Source: Viola odorata | Taxonomy: Eukaryota > Streptophyta > Magnoliopsida > Malpighiales > Violaceae | NCBI GenBank assembly: GCA_963691705.1 | Contig: OY829545.1 | Span: 44,317,475-44,381,474, forward strand | Direction: 5' to 3' | DNA: 64,000 nucleotides | In this document: positions 12,035 to 27,459 of the stretch, one piece after another | Position numbering within the stretch: the stretch's first letter is position 1 | Layout of the letters: every line of letters begins with the position of its first letter | The notes under the pieces: generated by a model | Seen by the model: only the letters and a program-made list of their open reading frames with translations | Databases searched by the model: none | What the model was told of the DNA's origin: nothing | Position numbers and translations under genes: made by a program

Positions 12035-13757
12035 TGATAGCACGTTTCATGGTCTAGATTTCACCCTCCTTTCCAGCCCTTTCGGGGACTCACTGTTGTG
12101 ATTTGACCCTCATTTCTATCTTATTTGCAGATTAGCACCAAGGAAGGGAAAAGGCCGAAAAGAAGCTATTTTAGAGCATTTCTGAGGAATTCCACTTTCC
12201 AGGTCTAGAAGAAAGAACGTTGTCAAGACCTCGACGCGAACCAGACCAGTGCGCTGTCTCAAGGCCTCAACAGTTTTGAGCCTTCTTCCAAAGAGAGCAG
12301 AACGTTGTCAAGACCTCGACGCGAACCAGACCAGTGTGCTGTCTCAAGGCCTCGACAGTTCTGAGCCTTCTTCCAAAGAGAGCATCTTCTGAGATCCGTA
12401 CGGAATCCCAGGTGCTTCCAGAAGATAGCAGACGTGCCAGGAATCCCAGAATATTCCTTTTGCAAGGACGTGTGCTGTCACGCCCTCATTGATCCTTCCT
12501 CTCCCCTTAGCTGTTTTTGTCTCCTAGCTAGGCTTAGGCTATATAAGCATAGTTTTAGGGTTTTGTAAGGACGGATGTTCCAAGGGATAATTTCTTACAT
12601 TAATTTCAGTGCTTATTTTCTGGGAATCATCCCCTCTTCCAAGAGCAGCCATTGTCAACAACTTTCCTCTTTGATTATTAATTAATCTATCGGTTTACTC
12701 TACTCCCTCTTTACTTTTCTTGTTTTATCATTGTATGATTTTATATACCTACTGTTTATACTATAGTATGAGTAGCTAAATACCCCTTTCTTGGTGAAGG
12801 GTGTTCCACGGGTTGTAGGGTTCGGCTAAGAGGTCTAATGCATGCTTAACATATTCTTTTGTGACACATGACTGTTTACCGATTTAATTACATGCTTGTC
12901 TAGAAATGTTAAGAGCTTGATTATCTTTTAGTATTTCTGCATGAGTAACGTCATATTCCAGGGTTATAACTGACGTGAAGCCCTGGAGTTAGAGCAGGCA
13001 CCTAGGGGAGGCAGCGCGAGAGGCCTCACCTAGGGGTAAACAGTTATCTAGGGTATGCGATACAAGTCTGACAAGCTGAGCTATCGCGCCCTAGATCTGT
13101 CTTACCTCTCCTTCATGGGCGTTCTGAATTTAGCCTCCCTACTTCGAACTGTGACAGGCCGGACGGTCAAGGCTACCTTTTGATGACAAGGAAGGTAGCT
13201 GGGAGGATGGCTGAACGTCAAGGTCACCTCATATGTGGAAACGGGGGGTGACTTTTATCTACGAAGGTAAGCAGGGGATGCGGTGTGGAAACGCGGTCCC
13301 TATAGCAGATCTGCACATGAGTCTGGAAAACTTCTGCACCAATGACTAGCCGACCTAGAAAACAATCCAAGGGAGCACCTTTCGCTAAGATCTCGTCTCA
13401 TTTGATTAATATCATTTTCATTACTTTTTCCTGCATTCGATCTGTTTACATCTCTTGCTCTGGATTACACTTTACATTTCTTGCCCTGGATTACGATTTA
13501 CTTTCGTGCCCTAGATAAGTACTTTCCAATTCTATTTTGTTAGCTCCCCTACTCTGCGTTGATTAACTTATTAATCAACATAAAACCCCCCTGTTATTGT
13601 TACTTTGGTTAGATTTGTTGCATATTGCCTTGTCATACTAGTTCACTAGCAAATTAGTCCTTCAATCTCTCTGTGGTTCGACCCTGACTTGCTCTATACA
13701 CATTACTTTGTGCATTTAGGCATCAGGATAAATTTAAGTATATTTGAGTGACGATCA
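12035..13757 (+). repeat. 3' LTR of Athila-A
   Basis: Starts TGATAGCACG after GTGTGGGGATGTT and ends GACGATCA, followed by the target duplication ACCCC at 13758-13762. It carries the 85-bp tandem duplication and the TATA box found in the 5' LTR. Confidence 0.95.
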
Positions 13758-16708
13758 ACCCCCATTAGCTTTAAATTGCTTAACGCCCGTACCCTCGATG
13801 GTATGGGCCATCTGCACTTGACGGGTCGTGTTTTGTCTTTTAGCACAGGCTACACTAGAGCGTCGGACCGGGTCTGGAGTGCATAGAACGGTGGCGTATT
13901 CGAATGGTTGTTTGCACTACCCCTATTTTTCAAAATCACCTTTAATGGAATGTACAGAGTAGGCCCACTACACAAAGAAACTTCACCCACTGAACCAAAA
14001 CCACTTGCACACCCTACTGTCTATTAGCTCTTATGTCTATGTCTTGCCTTAGCTGCTTGCAATCAATATATTTTACCTTGTGAGTGTTTGAGCTTCCATG
14101 CCGTATTTTTTTTGTTGAGTGATGAATGCATGACTAGTTACTAGTTAGTTTCACATGAGATCCCTGGGTATGTGCACCATCAGACATGGGAAAGCACAAA
14201 AGGATAAAAGACCTTGCAACTTTGCTTCTTTCTCTTTCTTCGTCTCTCTTTCTCTCTACCTCTTGCCCTATCCATTGATATCACCCTCAATTTCTCCTTC
14301 TGATCACTTGTGTTGCTTTCTTTCGTCCCTTCTTTAGCATGTGAGAAGCATCTTCTTCACAGGCAGTATGCAGCGTAAGGGGCTAGATGGCGCAAATCTT
14401 TAGTCTGGGGATTACGTGCAGCTAGACCGAGTAGCTGGGAACAGTCAACCCAAATGTCGCGTAGAAATGGAAATGATCAGTTAGATCGAGAAACTAAAAG
14501 CAGTCAATCGAATTACAGAGCAGAAATAGAAAAGGATGTGAACAGCTAGCTCCAGCAGCTGTAATCAATCATTCGATGAGCGATTGAAAAAGGAAGAATA
14601 CTGGATACTCTAGTCAAACCAAAGAAAAAGAAATATCGTACGCCCCCTTGGCTCTTTTGTCTTTAAAAAAAATGGATAAAAAAATAAAATTTGAGCAAAG
14701 GGGAGCATCATACTGAAGCAGAGCAAGAACACGAAGAATTTTAGAAGACTATCGGTCCCATCACAGAAGAAGAATCCCCACAGTCAACTCACCATCGTCT
14801 AGCCCTTGCTACTGCCAGATGCTTTCTCACCGACTTCTCTTCATTCTCCAGCTAAGGATTCTAATTCTGTTCATTTCTCCATCTTCTCCCTTCTTTCTCT
14901 CTTCTTCTTCATCTATCTTCTTCTCTTCTTTTCATCCTTTCTCCCCACATACCTCTTCTTTCTATCCCCTGCAAGGTCTTTTTGATTGATTGATTGCTCT
15001 TGCATGTGGATTTTAACTCGGATCACTATTGCGAAGCCAAGCTATGTGCTGTTTCATTTACATTTTATGAGCGTTAAACACCTAGCCCTGTTTCTGAGCG
15101 TGAGTGATAAACACTTTATCTTGTGAGGATTGCTTGCAGCAGGCTGATATAGGAAAGCTTCTCTTTTGGTTTCGTTATTCCTTAAGAGTGGTGCAGAGTT
15201 CATCTAGGGAGGAGGGTGGCGTACTGCTCGGTCGAGGTGTATGTGGAGGCGATAAGTGATTCTATGTGTTTTGGATTGAGACTGTTTGTTCCAAGCGAGA
15301 TGATGTTTTTAAGTGTAATGCTCGAGGACGAGCATTGGGGTAGTGTGGGGATGTTTGATAGAGCACTTTAAATGTATAATTTCACCTCATTTTATAGGCC
15401 TTTATAGATATTGATGCTACTAATGGTGCTGTGTTTCTTAACTTTTTTACAGATATAGGCCTTTTAGGAGGAAAATACAAAAAGATGCACTTTTCATCAC
15501 TATCTGGACGGAATCGAGCGGCTAGGCCTTACAGTTGTATGTTCACAGAAGGCAACAGAGTTCTAGTGAGAAAAGGAAACTATCGCAAGAAGGAAACTTC
15601 AGATTCGCTCATTAATTTCCAAAGAATCCCGATCTCAATAGAAGACAGTTGAGGAATATTACTCCAATCGGATTAGGATTTTATTTTTGTAATGGATATA
15701 AATACTTTTAGTAATTTAGGTTTTAGAGATCTCTCATTCTCTCGACTTTTGGCGCTACCGTATCTTTCTCTACTCCCGCCTCCGGCGCGACTTGTCTTTA
15801 CTTTCAATAAACCGGAGCTTTACTCCGGCCGGTAATAATCAGGACTTCTTTTATCTTTACTTCTCTCTTTTAATTATGAAATTTATTTATTTCTTTCTTT
15901 CTACTCTTAAAATGAGCGGCTAAATTCCTTGTTCTTGGTAAGAATCGTTGAAGGTTGCTAGGGAAGCCGTCAGGTCGAATTGGACTTAACATATCTCTGA
16001 TTGGTATCTATTTCATTTAATAATATCTTGTCAATTTATCTAGGATTAATTGCAAGCCTGATCAACTAGTAATTAAACTAGGTAATTACAGTCATCTTTG
16101 TAGTAATAACTAACGTGAGGTTGCACGGTAAAGTAGACTACCAGTCTGGAAGTAATCGGGTTCCTAGTCTCATCTAGCTGGATTAAATGGATCGTTAGGG
16201 TAGAGCCTCGAACGTACTGAGTGTCTCGCCCTAGACGTGTCTTACCTCCTCTTCATGGGCAACCGAGTATTGTCTCCATAAACGTACATTGGAGGACTAC
16301 GGATTGTCAAGGTTACCCCATAAACGTGCCTTGGGGTAGATTCTCCTACGAAGATAAACAGGGGACCTAAACGTACCTGGTCCCTATAGCATGTCTATCT
16401 ACTAGGGCTAGACAATACTTGCACCGATGACCGGCTGACCATAATTGCAACCGGATATAGATTCTTACTAAGAACCCTCTCTTTCTTGATTTCTTATTTA
16501 CTTTGATTTTATTTATTACTATTTTAGATAATCATTAATCAAACAACTCTTCAAAACCCCCTTGTTAATTCTTCGTGTGGATTTCTTCGTTTGTCAAATT
16601 GAATTGAGTGTTAACCCTTAATCCCTATGTTCGACCATGTTGCCACTATACACAATTTATTGTGCACTTGACTCTAGGTTTTTATTATTATTTTTGACGG
16701 CTTCGACA
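13758..16708 (+). mobile_element. Athila-D: 3' half of an older Athila-like element
   Basis: 13758-15355 is the 3' untranslated internal region: it shares the conserved blocks of Athila-A and -B (around 14090-14220 and 14990-15200) and ends with CTCGAGGACGAGCATTGGGG and the PPT-like GTGTGGGGATGTT. It contains no gene I can support. 15356-16708 is the LTR, from TGATAGAGCAC to GGCTTCGACA. The 5' part is missing; Athila-A is inserted at its left edge, and the short piece 486-528 on the other side cannot be assigned. Confidence 0.75.
15356..16708 (+). repeat. 3' LTR of Athila-D
   Basis: About 1.35 kb with TG...CA ends. The Athila-type U5 landmark CTTACCTCCTCTTCATGGGC lies near 16242, and the TATA-like 'ggatataaatac' near 15694. 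The 3' end (TTGACGGCTTCGACA) resembles the mirror-image end of the minus-strand LTR at 60832, so the two belong to related families. A small open frame at 15431-15652 inside it is not considered a gene. Confidence 0.75.
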
Positions 16709-16814
16709 ACCGACCACAACCCGAATTCGAACTGATTAATTGGGTACAGGTCGGGTACGAATCTGACCCATCTTAAATTGATCAAGTACGAGTCAGACTC
16801 ATTTTTAGACCTCT
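16709..16814. repeat. Fragment of an AT/GGGT-rich dispersed repeat
   Basis: Short palindromic-looking motifs such as GGGTACAGGTCGGGTACGAA and GATCAAGTACGAGTCAGACT lie between the LTR end and the dioxygenase pseudogene. The right edge, read on the minus strand (TAGAGGTCTAAAAATGAGTC), resembles the ends of hAT-type MITEs. Low certainty about its class. Confidence 0.4.
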
Positions 16815-17780
16815 ACTTGCAATCCAAGGACTTGGTTAGGTAGGGTTGTGCAAATACCGACTGACCTAAAATTACCGTAATACCGTACCGAAGTTTACCC
16901 TGTTCGGTCGGTATTTTTTTAAATTTTTTACTGTACGACATACCGAATTACCGACCGAACTTTGTTCAGTACAGTACGGTATTAAATTTTACAGGTACGG
17001 TATTACCGCACCTGCCATTTTATATATAAAATATCATAAGAGTGTAAGAAAGTTTGTAATCAGTATCTCTTCAAAATAAAATAACTACTATTTACTTCCG
17101 ATCCTAATTAATTAGAAACCCAAAATTCCTATTTTTTCACTCGTGTCATCTCCCATTCTCCCTCCCTATTTTTCACCAAACCAAAATTCCCTCCATCCTT
17201 TAATTCCAAAATCGCCGAACCCAATTCCAAAACTACAATTTCATTACCGTTTTATGTATGTTGTATCACACATACATACAATTTATATTTGCATTTGTCT
17301 GCTGGAAAGTATCATGCCAACCTAATTTTACTTGTTTAGTATTTATTAGACTAATGTTTGTATGTAATTCGGTATTACCATAATACCATACCGAAATTAT
17401 TTCGGTAATATGATAACGGTACCGATTAATAGAAATTATGGTACGGTATTTAATTTTTTTAGTTCAGTATACCGAATACCGAAATATTTATACCGAAAAA
17501 TTACGGTACCGATCGATGAACACTCCTATGGTAGGTACCAAAATGTTAGGGAAGAAAGATCGGTGTGGGCGTCAAATCAGGGCGAGGACAAGGAGGGTAC
17601 TAATTCATTTTCATCATGTATTCCAATTCCTCACCACCTTACCCGTCTGTGAACGCGTTCTCCTCCACACCCTGACCCAACGACAAGTATCCGAAAACCT
17701 TCTCTGCTACCTCCCAAACATGCCTCGTGTACTCCTCGTTCACCTCCCTGTGTACCAATCCCATCATTAGCATAAGTTTC
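16815..17780 (-). pseudogene. 2-oxoglutarate/Fe(II) dioxygenase pseudogene (flavonol-synthase-like), split by a MITE
   Basis: On the minus strand, 17753 down to about 17545 reads VNEEYTRHVWEVAEKVFGYL, then GGEELEYMMKMN, a stop, YPPCPRPDL and, after a frame change, AHTDLSSLTFWY. These are the linear landmarks of plant flavonol synthase and related 2OG dioxygenases, including the HxD iron-ligand motif (HTD). Two in-frame stops and one frameshift are present. The next piece of the family (NQVLGLQV) is found across the MITE at 16815-16838, so the MITE at 16841-17528 inserted into this gene. No N-terminal domain and no second His ligand or RxS motif are visible; the left end is lost to repeats. 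Exact dioxygenase subfamily is uncertain. Confidence 0.75.
16841..17528. mobile_element. hAT-like MITE (about 690 bp)
   Basis: The left end TAGGGTTGTGCAAATACCGA and the right end (minus strand TAGGAGTGTTCATCGATCGG) form imperfect terminal inverted repeats. Near-identical flanks TGGTTAGG (16833-16840) and TGGTAGG (17529-17535) look like an 8-bp target duplication with a 1-bp loss, as expected for hAT. Both arms are full of CGGTA/TACCG motifs and the core is AT-rich. No transposase. Confidence 0.75.
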
Positions 17781-18499
17781 ACTCAGATCTCGTATTAGAG
17801 CAAAATTAATTAATCAGATTATAAAATTGATCTGTCAGAGAAAAATATTTTTCCTATCATAAATACTTTATTATGTATATATAAAATATAATATCAGAAA
17901 ATAATTTCTATTTCAAAAACTTTTTCTATTTTTAGGAAAAGAAGTAAAATTTAATTATATTATTTTATGAAATTGATATAGTAAATTTGGCTTCCCTCCG
18001 AAGTGCTCATATTTTAGGAATTAAACTTTCATGCGCGCGACCTGTCACAGGGTCACTTGACAGGTCGTTTGGGCGAGTGCTGTGGGTTCTGGGTTAATGA
18101 GCTTTTTTTACGAGTTCCACTCGTGCTATAAAGCCAGTTTTTTTTAGTGTCGTTTACCATCTCGCTGAACCGGGAAGAACCCTAAACGAGTTTGGCTATT
18201 GGGTGAACAACATCCTACAGGCCCTACAGGGGAGCTTGAGCTTGCAAGGGATTTCTGTGACATAATATTAATTATTGAAGAATCTGTGACTGGTATGGTA
18301 ATAAACCATTAATAATTATTTTTAATATTAAAATTTCAAATACAATCAATAGACATGTTTCATCATTCACTCAAATACAATCAAAGTAGGCATGTTTCAT
18401 CATTCACGAATCCCTGCTGACTTATTCAAACACATCACAAGATTTATTTATTTGTTTACTCTTTTAGAAAAGACTGGATAGGATGGCGATTGCTGCAGA
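17781..18499. other. Intergenic spacer with a short tandem duplication
   Basis: I see no gene here. A 35-bp unit (TCAAATACAATCAA...CATGTTTCATCATTCAC) is duplicated in tandem at 18336-18407. The stretch 18030-18270 is less AT-rich than its surroundings but gives no recognisable product. The minus-strand beta-glucosidase 3' untranslated region should extend into the right part. Confidence 0.6.
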
Positions 18500-22901
<4,402 letters not shown>

Positions 22902-23938
22902 TTCCCTCTCTTTGCTCCACCCACGCCATTCTACCCCTTACGCTATCCCCTATAAATACAGTAACCAAACACTATTAAATAATATTACAAATTAAAAAAA
23001 AAACATTTGGTAAAGAGGATGGCCCAGGGCCTTTCAGAACGACCATCACTTTTATAAGTTGATAGTGGTTCGCTCTCGGGGCATAATTTTGTCAGGCTCG
23101 AACTTGATAAAAAGAACAGTTAAGAATGAACCAACTAGTCGTTTATTCATAATGTCACTTAACTAGAATGACACACATTATTATAATTATAATGAATTTC
23201 ATAATATGAAATATCTGCTAGTATCTCAATATCGCTATCTTTTTTAGGGTAAAACTTCAACGATATTATTCTCTAGATTATTTGAAATAATCTTACTTAA
23301 CGACAAAAATTGTCTTTCTTAAAACGGAGAATCCTATGATGATATAAATACAAGATCATCATCATTAAGGTACACACACAAAACCCTAGTAATAAAACTC
23401 TGCTGAAATATCCATCTAACTTGATCATCGGATTTTTGAAATATTGAGTTGCGCGCACGCTATTAACGGGTCAATCCTGCCGTTATGTTCAGATTTTTTT
23501 TCTTTCCCCTAGTTTATATTTATTAGACAAAAATATTAACACGTAATTTAATTATTTTTATCTAGTAATTAATATATTAATTAATTTTAACTAATATATA
23601 AAATTACTAATTCTAATTACATATTTATTTAATTCTATACATATGATTAAGTTTGATGTCTAGAGTTTAGGATATTATTATAGAGTTTAGGTTCACAGTA
23701 TATGCAAACACACGATCATTTTTTAATAAAAAGTACATTTAGAAACTTTCGCTACTTTATATAGTGAGTTGCAGAGTAACTCTAGGTGATGTGCAAGTTT
23801 GACGTAGTAGCTAGTGCATGCATGTGAATATCTGTGCCTTCTCTAGTAGCAATCAGGCTTGATGTGATTGCCTTTTTCCACACCTTTCTTCAAATGTTTT
23901 ATTGCTCGAGGGAAAACATTGGATATTGTGGGGGATTT
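22902..23938. other. 5' flank of beta-glucosidase (copy A of a repeated segment)
   Basis: No gene. From about 23120 it contains GAATGAACCAACTAGTC, a block around ACACACACAAAACCCTAGTA and the GCGCGCACGCTAT...GGGTCAATCC block. All recur in the same order at about 25885-26260 and 27830-28200. The last 50 bases (CTCGAGGGAAAACATTGG, then TTGTGGGGGATTT) are the 3' end of an Athila internal region with its PPT, leading into the LTR at 23939. Confidence 0.7.
22951..22960 (-). promoter_or_regulatory. Possible TATA element of the beta-glucosidase gene
   Basis: TATAAATACA on the plus strand (TGTATTTATA on the gene strand) lies about 50 bases upstream of the ATG at 22901. The near-palindromic sequence makes the orientation uncertain, and the 5' untranslated region would be short. 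Confidence 0.35.
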
Positions 23939-25194
23939 TGATTGCATGTATATTTTGCTAGTTTTTCTCATCTAAATGTTCTGGTTTTAAGTTTAGATAT
24001 TACTGAAAATCATACCCTTTTCACCCTTTTTATAGAAACGGGCAATTAACCAGCAATTTAAAAGCAGTTGTACAGAGAAACTAGAAAGCAATTTGGACCA
24101 ATACTTAGAAAGCAGTATTAGAGATGACAGATTCGTAGTTCTCGCCCAAGAACTATCCTAATAGGATGAGGACTCTACATATACTGGACCAGGAAACTAA
24201 GGCCCATTGAGGAGTAGATGACCTACACATAAGCGATAAAAGCGAAGATAGAAAAAGAGATCGACCGAATGCCTAATTACAAAGAGAGATTTTAGGACGT
24301 GATGAGAGAAAATCTAATTGATAAGGATTATCTTTTTTCTTTCCATAGAATCTAGGATGCGGAGAGCTGTCAGCGAGCCGGGTTACCCGGGACTCGCCCG
24401 GGATCCGGACCGTTATACCCGGAACCGAAGACCCGCCCGCAACCCAAACGAGCCGGTTCCGGATCTGAGTTGAGAACCGAGAACCCGAACGGGTATACCC
24501 GGAGATACCCGAACATACCCGTTAAATACCCAAATATATATTGTATACCCGTTAGAACGGGTATACCCGTTAGATACCCGGACCCGTTAAAAATAGTCTT
24601 GTGTTCTGCGTCTGTTTTGAGCGTCTTCCACTTGGAATTTTGATTTTCTTCCTTCTACAAAGTTGTAGATCGAGGTCTTTAGAGTCTGTCCTGTGAGTTT
24701 CGTAATTTTTGGGCCACATTTGGGTTGTTTAAGGGTCATAGAACGAACGTGGTGCTTGGTGTTCTTCATGCTTGGAGAAACCGAGCCGGTCCGGGTACCC
24801 GGCCGGGTAATGAAGGGTCCGAGTTCGGGTCTGAAATGGGGACTCGGTTCCCTTAACGAGTCGGTTCCGGGTCTACCCGTTAGTTAAAGGGCCGGGTCCG
24901 GGTATCTCACTACCCGGACCGAACCGGCTCGTTAACAGCACTAGATGCGGAAGTAGAGATATAGACGAGATTGACATTTGTTGAGATCTTCTCCTTCCTC
25001 TTTTTCTTCTGATTCGAATTTTTTAGAAAAAAACCTTTAGCTAGAAAATTACTGAGTCTCATTTTTATACGAGCAAAATAGATTTATTTGCAGTTTTATG
25101 CAATTTCAATTTAATTTGGGATTTTAATCTTTAATTATGAGAGAAGACCATAAAGTTTTTAATTCACAATGAAGAGAACAAAATTATTTCCGTG
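23939..25194 (+). repeat. Athila-E LTR, copy A (with nested MITE)
   Basis: Starts TGATTGCATGTATATTTTGC directly after a PPT-like GTGGGGGATTT. It aligns with the copies at 26427-27082 and at 28380-28842 plus 56831 onward. A hAT-type MITE (24364-24943) interrupts it. The right end is truncated at the junction with a beta-glucosidase-like segment near 25195. Confidence 0.75.
24364..24943. mobile_element. hAT-type MITE (580 bp) with perfect 8-bp target duplication
   Basis: GATGCGGA is duplicated at 24356-24363 and 24944-24951. The left end GAGCTGTCAGCGAGCCGGG and the right end (minus strand TAGTGCTGTTAACGAGCCGG) are imperfect inverted repeats. The arms are rich in GGGTACCCG and GGGTATACCCG motifs. 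The corresponding sites in copies B (about 26835) and C (about 28805) are empty. Confidence 0.88.
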
Positions 25195-25571
25195 TGTAAG
25201 TAAGCTGGTATTTCTATTTTTTATTGGTGTATTTTTTATTTCTTTACTAGACATTGCGTATTAATATTAAGATCTTGTTCGTACCTACCAAATCTTAGAT
25301 TTGACCTTCTCATTAATAAACATGGATCCTTGATTGGTGTTGTTAAATAATACTATCCCCTGTATGATTGATAAACAATAAATACCTTTCATTCATCTAT
25401 ATAAATCCAAGCTAAAACAATATTTTTCTCTCCTTTCCGACAATTCGATCTATTATTACTTGCAATTATTTACGATTATAACTTTTTCCAATTATTTGCA
25501 ATAAAGTATATAAATTAGATAAAACGAGGTTTGGACCATTGAAAGGCTTAGCAGCACTAATGGTTACTACT
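25195..25571 (-). pseudogene. Truncated beta-glucosidase duplicate 1 (intron 2 to exon 1 fragment)
   Basis: Colinear with the intron 2 part of the intact gene (about 21915-22503), including 'ttgaccttctcattaataaa' and 'tttcattcatctatataaatcc'. It then jumps to exon 1 sequence (CTTAGCAGCACTAATGGTTACTACT, compare 22840-22865), so exon 2, intron 1 and most of exon 1 are deleted. It cannot encode an enzyme. A hAT-type repeat follows at about 25575. Confidence 0.75.
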
Positions 25572-25574
25572 GTG

Positions 25575-26426
25575 TTAGGGGTGTCAAAATGGGTCAATTT
25601 GACCCGACTTGTCAATTAAAACGGTTAATCTAAACCGATCCGTTTAAGATGTTTAATTAAAACGACGTTGTTTTAATTAGTATAGTTTTAAAAAATATAT
25701 ATATAATAAAATAATAAAAATGTAGTACAAAAAAAAATCATAAAATTATAAGAAAAAATATAATAAAATAATAAAAAATGTGGAAAAAAATCATAAAATT
25801 ATAAAAAAAATCAAGGAAAAATATAATAAAAAGAGTAAAAATACGAAAAAAATAAAAAATTCAAAAAAATATTTAAACAGAACGGTCAAGAATGAACCAA
25901 CTAGTCATTTACTCATAACGTCACTTGACTAGCACGACACTCGTCATTATAGTTATAATGAATCTTACAAAGTGAAATATCTGCTCGTATCTTATAAATT
26001 AAAAAGGTAAGGTAAATTTTCAACGACATTATTCTCCAGATTATTCAAAATCATCTTACTTAACGGCGAAAAATATCTTTCTTATAACAAAGAATCCTAC
26101 AATGATATAAATGCAAGATCATCATAATTAAGGTACACACCCAAAACCTTATTAATAAAACTCTGCCGAATATTCATCTAACTTGATCACGGGATTGTTG
26201 AAATATTTAACTGCGCGCACGCTATCGACGGGTCAATCCCGTCGCAATGTTCAAATTTTTTTCTTTCCCCTAGCTTGTATTTATTAGACAAATATATTAA
26301 TACATAACTTAATTATTTTTATCTAGAATTAGTATATTAATTAATTTTAACTGTTATTGTAATTAATGGTTATAATTTGAGAGGTTTACGTATAGGTTAT
26401 GAATTTGGGATTTAGGGTATAGGGTA
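25575..26426. other. MITE-like end plus beta-glucosidase 5' flank, copy B
   Basis: 25575-25875 begins TAGGGGTGTCAAAATGGGTC, a common end of plant hAT-type MITEs, and runs into AT-rich simple sequence with repeated ATAATAAAATAATAAAAA. From about 25885 the beta-glucosidase flank block (GAATGAACCAACTAGTC...) is repeated, with the ACACACCCAAAACC and GCGCGCACGCTAT landmarks in the same order as at 23120-23500. No gene. Confidence 0.65.
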
Positions 26427-27082
26427 CTAATTGCATGTATATTCTAAATGCTTTGGTTTTAAGCTTTGATACTACTGAAAAAATGCATACCTTTTCCTCT
26501 TTTTTACAGGAAGGGGCAATTAACCAGCAATTTCAAGAAAAATAACTGTATAGAGCAACTAGAGAGCAATCTGGACCAATACTTAGAAAGCAGTATTGGA
26601 GATGACAGATTCGTAGTTCTCGCCCAAGAACTATCGTAAGAGGAGGAGGACTCGACATATGTTGTACCCAAAAACTAAGGCCCAGTGGAGGAGTTAATGA
26701 GCTAGACATAAGCGATAAAAGCGAAGAAAGAAGAAGAGATTGATCGAATGCCTAATTACAAAGAGAGATTCTAGGACATGATAAGAGAAAATCTAATTGA
26801 TAAGGATTATCCTTTTTCTTTGCATAGAATCTAGGATGCGGAAGTAGTGATATAGACGAGATTGACACTTGTTGATATCTTCTCCTTCCTCTTGTTCTTC
26901 TGATTCGGATTTTCTAGAAAAACACCTTTAACTAGGAGATTAGTGAGTCTCATTTTTATACGAGCAAAACAGATTTATTTACAGTTTTATGCAATTTCAA
27001 TTTAATTTGGGATTTTAATCTTTAATTATGAGAGAAGACCATAAAGTTTTTAATTCACAATGAAGAGAACAAAATTATTTCC
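26427..27082 (+). repeat. Athila-E LTR, copy B (truncated)
   Basis: Aligned with copy A from TTGCATGTATATT to ATTATTTCCGTGTGTAAG. It lacks the MITE (empty site near 26835) and a short piece near its start. It joins the second beta-glucosidase fragment at about 27083, the same junction as copy A to fragment 1. Confidence 0.75.
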
Positions 27083-27459
27083 GTGTGTAAGCTGGTATTT
27101 CTATTTTTTATTGGTGTATTTTTTATTTCTTTACTAGACATTGCGTATTAATATTAAGATCTTGTTCGTACCTACCAAATCTTAGATTTGACCTTCTCAG
27201 TAATAAACATGGATCCTTGATTGGTGTTGTTAAATAATACTATCCCCTGTATGATTGATAAACAATAAATACCTTTCATTCATCTATATAAATCCAAGCT
27301 AAAACAATATTTTTCTCTCCTTTCCGACAATTCGATCTATTATTACTTGCAATTATTTACGATTATAACTTTTTCCAATTATTTGCAATAAAGTATATAA
27401 ATTAGATAAAACGAGGTTTGGACCATTGAAAGGCTTAGCAGCACTAATGGTTACTATTA
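27083..27459 (-). pseudogene. Truncated beta-glucosidase duplicate 2
   Basis: Nearly identical to 25195-25571, with the same internal deletion joining intron 2 to exon 1 sequence. Sharing that deletion shows copies B and C descend from one already truncated unit. Confidence 0.75.

Larger units (their letters stand above)
529..13757 (+). mobile_element. Athila-A: Athila-lineage Ty3/gypsy retrotransposon, full LTR structure
   Basis: Two LTRs of about 1.72 kb (529-2249 and 12035-13757) flank an internal region with a tRNA-Asp-type primer-binding site, gag, protease, RT-RNase H, integrase, a third ORF and a PPT-like GTGTGGGGAT upstream of the 3' LTR. The 5-bp target duplication ACCCC is present at 524-528 and 13758-13762. 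The order PR-RT-RNH-INT, the lack of a chromodomain, the DLGA-type protease motif and the extra ORF after integrase place it in the Athila lineage. The coding region has eight in-frame stops and several frameshifts, so this copy is not autonomous. It is inserted in or next to the older element Athila-D. Confidence 0.93.

Noticed and set aside
17143..17325. Plus-strand ORF of 60 codons inside the hAT-like MITE
   Set aside because: It lies in the AT-rich MITE core with low-complexity composition and no conserved motif.
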